From an uncultured Lachnospiraceae bacterium (GTDB lineage Bacteria; Bacillota_A; Clostridia; Lachnospirales; Lachnospiraceae), in contig CACXGS010000449.1 in assembly GCA_902767195.1 (NCBI GenBank), forward strand, positions 1-5,270: a stretch of DNA of 5,270 bases, written 5' to 3'. Shown here piece after piece: positions 1 through 5,022 of the stretch; position 1 is the stretch's first letter; each line of letters opens with the position of its first letter. The notes under the pieces were generated by a model, which saw only the letters and a program-made list of their open reading frames with translations, made no database searches and had not been told where the DNA came from. Made by a program: the position numbers and the translations under genes.

Positions 1-93
1 CGGAGAATACGCAAGATTATTCTATGCGGTGCCTTCTTTTTATTTGACTGAAAATCGATAAGATTAGAGAAAGAGAAAGTGACGTTCAACACG

Positions 94-186
94 ATGAGCA
101 GTTCCATAGATAGAAGCACTTCCAGAGAAATCTGGGAAATAAGCAAGAGGAAGGATGATGCCTATGGGAAATACCCTGAAACTTGA
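94..186 (+). CDS. Possible 30-residue leader ORF before the methyltransferase
   Basis: An ATG-started ORF encodes a highly charged 30-residue peptide (residues 11-20 read REIWEISKRK) and stops at TGA 184-186, overlapping the methyltransferase start in another frame. The frame is open back to codon 52, so a GTG start at 79 is also possible. The ribosome binding site is weak: only a purine-rich AAAGAGAAAG about 15 bases upstream. The AGAGGAAGG that serves the methyltransferase lies inside this ORF, so the two could be translationally coupled. I do not recognise the peptide. It could be a real small gene, the remnant of a larger one, or chance. The charged, Trp-containing composition is the only argument for coding. 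Confidence 0.28.
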   Translation: MSSSIDRSTSREIWEISKRKDDAYGKYPET

Positions 187-976
187 AGATCTTTTAAAAC
201 CGGACTGTCTGCCGGATGAGTCTGCCGGAGGGGAGAACTGGCGTATCTTGCATGGGGATACCTTAAAGCTGGTAAAAGGATTCCAGCCGGGGATTTTTGA
301 TGCAGTCGTGACCGATCCGCCCTATGCGTCCGGGGGAACCAAGCAGAATGAACGCAACCGCACCACCAACCAGAAGTACAGCAGCATGAAAGCAGAGAAT
401 GCCCTTCCGGACTTTGATGGGGATAACAAGGATCAGCGTTCCTGGACCCACTGGATGGCAGAAGGGCTGTACGATGTGCGGAAAGCCTGCAAGAGAGGGG
501 CTCCGATCTGCCTCTTTATTGACTGGAGACAGTACCCGTCCATCACTGATGCCCTCCAATGGGCAGGCTGGATCTGGAGAGGAACCGCAGTCTGGGATAA
601 GGGAAACTCCCGTCCGCAGAAAGGCAGGTTCCGCCAGCAGGCAGAGTATATCGTGTGGGGAAGCAACGGCCCGATGCCGATCAACCGCCCGGTGTCCTGC
701 CTTCCGGGTGTGTTCCGTTATGGGAATCCCCAGAACCGCATCCATGTGACAGAGAAGCCGCTCCAGCTGATGAAGGATGTCATCCAGATCTGCGAGCCGG
801 GCGGCCTGATCTTAGATCCGTCTGCCGGAGCTGGTACTACCATCCTTGCGGCGGCAGAGTCAGGCTATCAGGCGGTCGGCATCGAAGTGACGGATGCGTA
901 TTATAAGCTGGGAAGCGACCGTGTCCGCATTGCACTGGAAGCATTGGAAGAAGCGGAAAACGAAGAATCGCAGTAA
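155..976 (+). CDS. Beta-class DNA methyltransferase (N6-adenine or N4-cytosine), orphan
   Basis: This 273-residue protein would transfer a methyl group from S-adenosylmethionine to an exocyclic amino group of adenine or cytosine in a specific DNA site. The catalytic motif IV, DPPY, is at residues 54-57 (FDAVVTDPPY). The SAM-binding motif I, DPSAGAGTT, is at 221-229 and is preceded by TEKPLQLM at 199-206. Motif IV before motif I is the beta-class order of the N6_N4_Mtase family, and the length is normal for it. The segment between them (about 60-195) would hold the target recognition region. Starts at 155, 158 and 164 are all possible; AGAGGAAGG at 146-154 fits 158 or 164 best by spacing. No restriction endonuclease is visible nearby. 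Solitary methyltransferases are common in conjugative elements, where they may protect incoming DNA from host restriction. That role is inferred and the target site is unknown. Confidence 0.93.
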   Translation: MMPMGNTLKLEDLLKPDCLPDESAGGENWRILHGDTLKLVKGFQPGIFDAVVTDPPYASGGTKQNERNRTTNQKYSSMKAENALPDFDGDNKDQRSWTHWMAEGLYDVRKACKRGAPICLFIDWRQYPSITDALQWAGWIWRGTAVWDKGNSRPQKGRFRQQAEYIVWGSNGPMPINRPVSCLPGVFRYGNPQNRIHVTEKPLQLMKDVIQICEPGGLILDPSAGAGTTILAAAESGYQAVGIEVTDAYYKLGSDRVRIALEALEEAENEESQ

Positions 977-979
977 CCG

Positions 980-1037
980 GATGTCTGCCAGACATCTGAA
1001 AAAAGAAAGAAAAGAATCTAGATGTCCACAAGACATC
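980..1037 (+). promoter_or_regulatory. Two tandem GATGTC/GACATC stem-loops
   Basis: The first inverted repeat pairs GATGTCT (980-986) with AGACATC (990-996) across a 3-base loop, 3 bases after the methyltransferase stop. The second pairs GATGTC (1021-1026) with GACATC (1032-1037) across 5 bases. The two 17-base units are related direct repeats 41 bases apart. The 3' arm of the second overlaps the 5' arm of the terminator at 1034-1063, so the two structures exclude each other. This could be an attenuator or a pair of protein-binding sites; the sequence alone does not decide. Confidence 0.45.
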
Positions 1038-1069
1038 CACAGAGCCAGAATGCTTTGTGGGTGTTTTTT
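1034..1069 (+). terminator. Intrinsic terminator after the methyltransferase gene
   Basis: A 12-bp stem (1034-1045 with 1052-1063, two G-T wobbles, loop 1046-1051) is followed by six T residues at 1064-1069. It would end transcription from the methyltransferase gene. No convincing promoter is seen between it and the next gene at 1113, so downstream expression may depend on read-through. Confidence 0.75.
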
Positions 1070-1077
1070 AGATCATG

Positions 1078-1100
1078 CCGGACAGAGGTAAACTGTCCGG
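1078..1100 (+). promoter_or_regulatory. 8-bp stem-loop in the leader just before the ribosome binding site
   Basis: CCGGACAG (1078-1085) and CTGTCCGG (1093-1100) form a perfect GC-rich stem with a 7-base loop, ending two bases before the AGGAAAGGAG ribosome binding site (1103-1112) of the next gene. It could stabilise the leader RNA, modulate translation, or be a dyad operator. Confidence 0.4.
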
Positions 1101-1112
1101 TCAGGAAAGGAG

Positions 1113-1445
1113 ATGGTCGTATTGGAACAGGCACTTGCTTATGTCTGCTGTTCTGCAGAAGAGGGAAAGACCAAAGTACAGCGGTACTGCAGGAAGATCT
1201 ACGAATTGGGATATGTGCCGATCTGCCCGCAGTACAGCTTTTCCCCATTCCTTGATGATGGGGACGCAGAGGATATGCAGGCCATGCGGAGAATGTCCCA
1301 CCAGATCTTAAGGCGGTGCAGGATGGTGGTCGTCTGCGGAAAAGAGACCACCGGGACGATGAACACGGAGATCAGCATGGCTGACAGACTCCATATCATC
1401 TGTACCACACTGGATGGGTTGAGCAAAATCAAGGAAAATGAATGA
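1113..1445 (+). CDS. Nucleoside 2-deoxyribosyltransferase-like protein (DUF4406/DUF7768 type)
   Basis: This is a small soluble protein of 110 residues. The pattern resembles the DUF4406/DUF7768 branch of the nucleoside 2-deoxyribosyltransferase-like fold: strand AYVCCSA (9-15), helix with KVQRYCRKIYELGYVPICPQ (21-40), the FLDDGD segment (46-51), strand MVVVCG (71-76), and TGTMNTEISMA (80-90). In the enzyme family the GMxxEI-like segment carries the catalytic glutamate, here probably E86. Whether this member has enzyme activity is unknown. The AGGAAAGGAG ribosome binding site (1103-1112) directly abuts the ATG, so initiation could be slightly downstream, for example at TTG 1122. Such proteins recur as accessory genes in Clostridia conjugative elements and phages. 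Here it is the first gene of a run of same-strand genes leading to MobC and the relaxase. Confidence 0.8.
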   Translation: MVVLEQALAYVCCSAEEGKTKVQRYCRKIYELGYVPICPQYSFSPFLDDGDAEDMQAMRRMSHQILRRCRMVVVCGKETTGTMNTEISMADRLHIICTTLDGLSKIKENE

Positions 1446-1455
1446 TTCAGAAAAA

Positions 1456-1494
1456 CGACTGGTTCAGAGGGGACGAAACCGGATGCGACTGGTT
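1456..1494 (+). repeat. Pair of 9-bp direct repeats CGACTGGTT
   Basis: CGACTGGTT occurs at 1456-1464 and again at 1486-1494, 30 bases apart, just left of the 20-bp palindrome. Iterated short repeats next to inverted repeats are common in transfer origins as accessory-protein sites; that role is inferred. Confidence 0.4.
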
Positions 1495-1505
1495 TTGCAA
1501 GCATA

Positions 1506-1544
1506 GCGTTTGGATATCCAAACGCACTTTGGGGAGAACCCCAA
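1506..1544. other. oriT: Candidate origin of transfer: perfect 20-bp palindrome plus adjacent hairpin
   Basis: GCGTTTGGATATCCAAACGC at 1506-1525 is a perfect palindrome with no unpaired centre. Four bases later TTGGGG (1529-1534) pairs with CCCCAA (1539-1544) across a 4-base loop, followed by a run of C residues. There is no T tract, so it is not a normal terminator. It sits in the 142-bp gap between two small genes, about 550 bp upstream of mobC and the relaxase. Relaxases of this type commonly act on inverted repeats near their own genes, which makes oriT the favoured reading. A dimeric repressor operator is the main alternative. No nick site can be assigned. Confidence 0.5.
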
Positions 1545-1587
1545 TCCCCCATACCGAGCCGTAAACAGACGAAAGGAGAACGAAAAA

Positions 1588-1965
1588 ATGTTGGGATTTA
1601 TACTTGGCACAATGACCGGAGGAGTAATGGGAGTTTTTGCAATGTGTCTTTTCATAGCTGGGAAGCGTGAGGATGAGGCACTGGAGTGGTGCCGGATGAA
1701 ACGGAAGGAGATCATCGACCACGGCGTGTGCATCTGTTTTGTAAACAGCCAGGGAGAGGAACTATTCCGTCTGGCAGACGGGGAAAGCCTTGTGCAGAAT
1801 GCCCCAAATGGAGAGCGGAATGTATCCACCTGCCATTATCTGGATGCCGATTCTGCCATGATCGATGGGAAGAAATGGAACCTTCTGGAATTTGCAAAAG
1901 AGATGGAAAAGAGGGGAATCATGCTTGCCCCGATGGAGCTGTGCCAGGTACCGGAAAGGGGGTGA
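1588..1965 (+). CDS. Membrane-anchored small protein with DUF3789-like N-terminus
   Basis: The start is the ATG at 1588, with AAAGGAG at 1572-1578 nine bases upstream. An in-frame TTG at 1510 lies inside the palindrome and is rejected. The 125-residue product begins with a hydrophobic, Gly/Met-rich span (about residues 3-24, FILGTMTGGVMGVFAM at 4-19) that resembles the short DUF3789 membrane proteins of Clostridia conjugative elements. It is followed by a charged stretch (26-43) and a soluble domain of about 80 residues with CICFVNSQGEELFRL (48-62) and a C-terminal WNLLEFAKEMEKRG helix (97-110). DUF3789 proteins, as I know them, are little more than the membrane span, so the extra domain is notable. 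I do not recognise it. It probably sits at the cell membrane and may take part in transfer, judged only from its neighbours. Confidence 0.8.
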   Translation: MLGFILGTMTGGVMGVFAMCLFIAGKREDEALEWCRMKRKEIIDHGVCICFVNSQGEELFRLADGESLVQNAPNGERNVSTCHYLDADSAMIDGKKWNLLEFAKEMEKRGIMLAPMELCQVPERG

Positions 1966-1972
1966 GGCCTAT

Positions 1973-2053
1973 ATGAAGAAAAAGATCATTGCTGCAGCCG
2001 TAGCCATTGGCGTGCTGACAGGATTCCTGATCTGGAAAAACCGTGAAATGTAA
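1973..2053 (+). CDS. 26-residue single-span membrane peptide
   Basis: The ORF begins 7 bases after the previous stop with a good ribosome binding site (GGTGAGG, 1961-1967, five bases before ATG). It encodes a basic start (MKKK), a hydrophobic span at about residues 5-21, and a short charged tail (KNREM). It has the form of a minimal single-pass membrane protein with its N-terminus probably inside. Genes of this size are often missed. Its close coupling to the upstream membrane protein gene and the strong ribosome binding site support it being real. Function is unknown; a structural or accessory role in the transfer apparatus is possible. Confidence 0.6.
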   Translation: MKKKIIAAAVAIGVLTGFLIWKNREM

Positions 2054-2091
2054 GGAAACGATCAATAACCCGTTGGAAAGCAGGTGAAGAG

Positions 2092-2400
2092 ATGAGAAAA
2101 AGAAACCATGTGATACCAGTCCGCCTCAATACAAAGGAGCTGCGTTTTCTGGAAGAGCAGGTAGAAAAAAGCGGCCTGTCCCGTGAGGAATACATCCGTT
2201 CCATTGTCATGGGCGGCGAAGTCCGGGCAAGACCCTGTGAGCATCATACGGAGCTTTTGCGGAAAATATCCGGTCTGTGCAACAACACCAACCAGCTTGC
2301 CCATGTAGCCAACGGCTGTGGGATGGCCGGAGAAGAGAGTATCCGGGAAATGCTCCGCATGACGAAAGAGACATGGAGGCTGGTCAAAGAGGAATGGTAG
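2092..2400 (+). CDS. mobC: MobC-like relaxosome accessory protein
   Basis: This 102-residue protein fits the MobC / plasmid mobilization relaxosome family, which binds oriT DNA and helps the relaxase nick it. The N-terminus looks like a ribbon-helix-helix domain: a basic start, a beta strand HVIPVRL (6-12), helix KELRFLEEQVEKSG (15-28), then SREEYIRSIVMGG (30-42). The C-terminal half carries the family's Asn-rich segment, GLCNNTNQLAHVAN (61-74). The ATG at 2092 has AGGTG at 2082-2086, five bases upstream. The stop at 2398-2400 is three bases before the relaxase ATG, the usual mobC-relaxase arrangement. The gene appears intact even though its partner is truncated. Confidence 0.88.
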   Translation: MRKRNHVIPVRLNTKELRFLEEQVEKSGLSREEYIRSIVMGGEVRARPCEHHTELLRKISGLCNNTNQLAHVANGCGMAGEESIREMLRMTKETWRLVKEEW

Positions 2401-2403
2401 CCG

Positions 2404-2652
2404 ATGGCATACACCAGTATCATCCCGGTCAGCCGTCTGGACAATTCCATCACGTACATCCGAAACAAGGATAAGACCACCAAGAAAGGGCAGAGTGCCG
2501 GCTCTCTGGAAGAAGCCATCGATTACGCCATGAATCGGGACAAGACGGAGCGTTCCGTTTTTGAGGATGCCATCGGCTGCGTCTGTGAGACTGCCTATCA
2601 AGATATGGTAGCTACGAAGAAAGGATGTTTGAACTTTACGATGATATTTTGA
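2404..2652 (+). pseudogene. Relaxase of Tn1549-like type, N-terminal fragment only
   Basis: The first ~73 residues match the start of Clostridia ICE relaxases: MAYTSIIPVSRLDNSITYI (1-19) with the likely catalytic tyrosine Y18, the NKDKT segment (21-25), then EEAIDYAMNRDKTE (36-49), and CVCETAYQDMVATKK (59-73). In the family this leads into a histidine-rich metal site (H..HxH) and a long C-terminal region, giving a protein of several hundred residues. Here similarity stops at TKK, codons 2614-2622. Nine unrelated residues follow and TGA ends the frame at 2650-2652. The fragment could hold the tyrosine but no metal site, so it should be inactive for nicking. The sequence from about 2622 onward is AT-rich and contains different genes, so the cause is an insertion, deletion or recombination rather than a point mutation. 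Confidence 0.85.
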
Positions 2653-2810
2653 CGGTAGAAGATGTGATGAGTGCGCTAAAGCTTGGAAAAAATAGTGTTT
2701 ATGTTTTATTGAACAGTGGGCAGCTTAGGGGATACAAGGAAGGGCGGGTCTGGTTCATATCAAAGAAAGAATTAGTATCATATGTAATGCGAAGAAGCAG
2801 AGGTGAGTAA
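2625..2810 (+). CDS. xis: Excisionase-like helix-turn-helix protein
   Basis: This 61-residue protein has the layout of the HTH_17 / excisionase family: ILTVEDVMSALKLGKNSVYV (8-27) forms the helix-turn-helix, LLNSGQLRGYKEGRVWFISK (28-47) the recognition helix end and wing, and KKELVSYVMRR (47-57) the last helix. Such proteins bend att-site DNA and direct a tyrosine recombinase toward excision; some act as regulators. The ATG at 2625 is preceded immediately by AAGAAAGG, which is unusually close, and this sequence may come from the truncated relaxase. The gene overlaps the relaxase remnant in another frame. It lies upstream of an integrase gene, as xis genes often do, but a minus-strand fragment separates the two. 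Confidence 0.75.
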   Translation: MFELYDDILTVEDVMSALKLGKNSVYVLLNSGQLRGYKEGRVWFISKKELVSYVMRRSRGE

Positions 2811-2826
2811 TGGTTTACTCACCTCT
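2799..2826. terminator. 12-bp perfect hairpin overlapping the end of the excisionase gene
   Basis: AGAGGTGAGTAA (2799-2810) is perfectly complementary to 2815-2826, with a 4-base loop. The gene's TAA stop forms the top of the 5' arm. The T run that follows is poor (TATATTATG). It lies between the + strand excisionase gene and the end of the minus-strand relaxase remnant, so it may work as a convergent terminator or as an RNA stability element. Confidence 0.5.
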
Positions 2827-2830
2827 TATA

Positions 2831-3229
2831 TTATGTGGCAAAGGAAAAGAAGCGTATCGGCATATATGTACTGGAAGAGATTTCAGGAGAATAGCCGATC
2901 ATGGGAATATGATATGGTGCCAGTAATTTACCAAAATAATATACCAGATCAGAACGATCTATGAACAATCGTTTGCCAGTTACTTTGTTAATCGTATCAG
3001 CAGCAATATGGATATGATATGGTGATGATGGATCCTCTTTATGTACGCCCATAATCAAGTGTATATTCTGGAAGCAATCCATATTACAGATATCTTGCAT
3101 AATACGCATTAGCATAAAATAGTAATTGTTTGAGGGAAGATCATATTTAGGATCAAAAGATAATATGTAGTGATAAGCAAGGTCAGTTGGTTTATGGTGA
3201 TAATTATGATGATACATCCATTGTGCTAA
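2831..3229 (-). pseudogene. Relaxase-like fragment (HUH-type), missing its N-terminal part
   Basis: Read on the minus strand, about 130 codons encode a relaxase-like segment ending at TAA (2831-2833). LAYHYILSFDP, then LIMGVHKEDP, and PYHIHIAADTINKVTGKRL in order match the HUH relaxase pattern: a YHxxxSF strand, then H...HxH with a downstream N and GK. The putative metal ligands are encoded near 3014-3043. The open frame runs on to 3310 only by crossing the antisense of the integrase, and the far end has a TTG rather than a convincing start, so the biological 5' end is probably lost near 3225-3230. The catalytic tyrosine region expected upstream is absent. This is a different relaxase lineage from the one at 2404 and lies on the opposite strand, showing a second mobilization system in the mosaic. 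Confidence 0.62.
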
Positions 3230-4041
3230 TATCAGGGTATTATCTTGTGAATGCCGCGTATGATTGGGCAGTAAGAAGAGGAGATTTGGTGACAAATCCC
3301 GTTTATTCAATAAAGCCAGAAATCAAGAAAAAAATTAATCGTCTTAATCAGAAAAGTGCAGATGACGCAGATGTAGATGCTTTAGAGGCGGAAGAAACGG
3401 AATTGCTTGAGAAGGAAGCAGTAAAAGTAAATTGTAAAGGAAGACAAGTGTATCCGGCAGGAAAATACTGCTTGCTGCTGCTATATACTGGAATGAGAGT
3501 TGGAGAACTGATTGCTTTAAGATGGAATGATTGGGATGGGAATTCTTTGGTAATCGATAAAAGTATTTCCATGGCGAAGAATAGGAATAAAAAGGATAAA
3601 GGGGAAAATAATTATATTCCGATAGAAGGTGAAACAAAAAATCAGAAGGCTCGGATTATAGAGCTAACAGATGACGCAAATAGGATATTGAAGGAGATCA
3701 AGGCAAGTAGAGGAGCGGCTGAACCGGATGAATTTGTTGCCTTGACAAAAACAGGAAATATTAATACGGCCTCTAATTTAGAGCATCGTTTGAAGATTAT
3801 ACTCAAGAATGCTGGACTGGGTGATATAAAGGGCGGTTTGCATATCCTGAGAAAAACTTTTGCCACCACGATGTATGAAAATGGGGCACGTGTGGAACAG
3901 ATTGCTGCATATATTGGTGATCTTGAGTCAACAACTAAAAAATATTATATTGCGATACGAAAGAAAGCTGTGAGCAGAGGAAAGGTTACCAAGATCGTAA
4001 AATTGCCGAAGGTCATTGAACTAGAGAGTGATGTGGCATGA
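3187..4041 (+). pseudogene. int: Tyrosine recombinase (integrase), N-terminally truncated
   Basis: From about codon 17 (near 3235) the reading frame matches tyrosine integrases: SGYYLVNAAYDWAVRRGDL (16-34) is the end of the core-binding domain. The catalytic domain then follows with YTGMRVGELIALRW (100-113, R104), TKNQKARIIEL (150-160, K151 or K154), HILRKTF (219-225, H219 and R222), and STTKKYY (248-254, probable nucleophile Y253). The usual LGH motif reads YIGD, so the second histidine is replaced or absent. Full-length relatives are close to 400 residues. Here the arm-binding and most of the core-binding domain are missing. The upstream part of the open frame (3187-3230, TTG start) is antisense to the relaxase fragment and is unlikely to be genuine. 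It would catalyse integration at the tRNA-Gln att site if whole; as seen it is probably inactive. Confidence 0.82.
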
Positions 4042-4058
4042 GAACATTATTAACTGAA

Positions 4059-4096
4059 ATCCTACATAGCCTTGATTGGGCTATGTGGGATTTTTT
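4059..4096 (+). terminator. Intrinsic terminator after the integrase
   Basis: A 13-bp stem (4059-4071 with 4079-4091, one G-T pair) with a 7-base loop is followed by a T run through 4096. It begins 18 bases after the integrase stop and isolates the following gene pair from integrase transcription. Confidence 0.88.
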
Positions 4097-4117
4097 ATGT
4101 ACAAAAATTAGAAAAGG

Positions 4118-4146
4118 TTGTTTTATCTGGTTGAGACTTGTATAAT
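4118..4146 (+). promoter_or_regulatory. Sigma-70-type promoter for the alarmone-synthetase-like gene
   Basis: A -35 box TTGTTT (4118-4123) and a perfect -10 box TATAAT (4141-4146) are separated by 17 bases. The start codon at 4178 follows after a short leader with ribosome binding site AGGAAG (4165-4170). Placed just after the integrase terminator, it gives the next two genes their own transcription unit. Confidence 0.72.
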
Positions 4147-4177
4147 AATATTCTAAGTAAAAGTAGGAAGTGATTGA

Positions 4178-4801
4178 ATGTATGAAATATTGAAGAGAGA
4201 TGGGCTTTCTGTAGAAATATTAGAGAAACTATCATATAAATCATGTCTAGGCATCAGCTTGAAAAAGAATTTACATTATTTTGAGAAAGACATTTTATTC
4301 GAAGAGCTGAATAAGGTGAACGCATGGTATGATGAAAGAGAAGAATTACATGATTTGGCGGTTGATTACCGGATAAAAAGTGTCCAATCAGCGCAGTTGA
4401 AATATGGGAAGTATTATCCGGATCATCAAGCGAGGAAAGTTTTTGACGATTTGCTTGGATTTCGTTCTCTCTGTGATAATTACGATGATGTTTTTTCGTT
4501 AAAGGGATGTTCGAATATGAGAATAGCAGATATGTCCAACGGGAAAGCCAACGATGATGGTTATCGTGGGGTACATGTATATTATCAAATGAGCAATAGC
4601 CATTATCCGATTGAAATACAATATAATACTTATTATGATCGCCAATTCAATAACTGGCTGCATAAATATATTTATAAGAAAAATTATGCGAGTTCAGTTG
4701 GACGTTACTTGCGTGAACAGTATGAAAATGCTGGAATTCAGACAGAAAACGATTTTAAGGAGGTGCTGGGGCATGTGTTATCTGATTGCGAAAGATATTA
4801 A
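4178..4801 (+). CDS. RelA/SpoT-domain protein, small alarmone-synthetase-like (possible ToxSAS)
   Basis: This 207-residue protein appears to be a single RelA/SpoT nucleotidyltransferase domain, without a hydrolase domain or C-terminal TGS/ACT regulatory domains. Family signatures appear in order: YRIKS (64-68, cf. RxKS), DDLLGFR (90-96, cf. DDxxGxR with a metal-binding Asp), DGYRGVH (127-133, cf. GYxxxH with the base-stacking Tyr), and IEIQYNT (145-151, cf. the ExQxRT strand with catalytic Glu E146). The Arg usual in that last motif is Asn150. Enzymes of this family transfer pyrophosphate from ATP to GTP/GDP; toxic members (ToxSAS) make other alarmones or pyrophosphorylate tRNA. Which of these applies here cannot be told from sequence. 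The gene has its own promoter and a good ribosome binding site. Its last 29 bases overlap the next gene, and it lies between the integrase and the att site. Confidence 0.82.
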   Translation: MYEILKRDGLSVEILEKLSYKSCLGISLKKNLHYFEKDILFEELNKVNAWYDEREELHDLAVDYRIKSVQSAQLKYGKYYPDHQARKVFDDLLGFRSLCDNYDDVFSLKGCSNMRIADMSNGKANDDGYRGVHVYYQMSNSHYPIEIQYNTYYDRQFNNWLHKYIYKKNYASSVGRYLREQYENAGIQTENDFKEVLGHVLSDCERY

Positions 4802-4997
4802 TTCATATGGTTGCATAGCTTTAAAAACAACTCACGGTAAGCATTTATCTGAACTGAAGCGAGTATTAACGGAAAAAGTAGGATTTGAAAGAATACAGCT
4901 TGTTACAATCAGCAGACCTTCTGCATATGGAGAATATGAACCATATCATTTTGTTGATACAGAAGAAGAGTTTTCAACAGCTGTACTTAATATGTAA
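4773..4997 (+). CDS. 74-residue DUF6718-like protein, putative partner/antitoxin
   Basis: The start is the ATG at 4773, served by a full AAGGAGG at 4757-4763 located inside the preceding gene, nine bases away. It overlaps that gene by 29 bases in another frame; a longer open frame upstream is rejected because it has no ribosome binding site and is antagonistic to the synthetase-like frame. The product begins MCYLIAKDINSYGCIALKTT, with HGKHLSELKR (21-30), IQLVTISRPSAYGEYEPY (41-58) and FVDTEEEF (60-67). This resembles what I recall of DUF6718, a family of unknown function from Firmicutes. It is small, soluble and has no membrane span. Translational coupling to the RelA/SpoT-domain gene suggests that the two act together. 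By analogy with ToxSAS operons it may be the antitoxin, which is inference only. Confidence 0.75.
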   Translation: MCYLIAKDINSYGCIALKTTHGKHLSELKRVLTEKVGFERIQLVTISRPSAYGEYEPYHFVDTEEEFSTAVLNM

Positions 4998-5022
4998 TAA
5001 TAATGCCAGCTTCCGTAAATTA

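Noticed and set aside
2..61. Open frame from the left edge (…FYAVPSFYLTENR) as the tail of a preceding gene
   Set aside because: Only 19 codons, no recognisable motif, and two other frames are also open for most of it; cannot be distinguished from chance.
44..70. Promoter with -35 TTGACT for the methyltransferase gene
   Set aside because: No acceptable -10 box at 16-18 bases; the nearest TAAGAT is 9 bases away.
263..745. 160-codon minus-strand ORF under the methyltransferase
   Set aside because: Antisense shadow of a clearly coding gene; no start signal and no family pattern.
1199..1552. 117-codon minus-strand ORF under the deoxyribosyltransferase-like gene
   Set aside because: Antisense shadow that runs through the palindrome region; no ribosome binding site or motif.
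1510..1587. Upstream TTG start for the DUF3789-like gene
   Set aside because: It lies inside the 20-bp palindrome and has no ribosome binding site; ATG 1588 has AAAGGAG at good spacing and starts directly with the membrane span.
2062..2601. 179-codon minus-strand ORF opposite mobC and the relaxase start
   Set aside because: Both opposing + strand genes have clear family motifs and start sites; this is their shadow.
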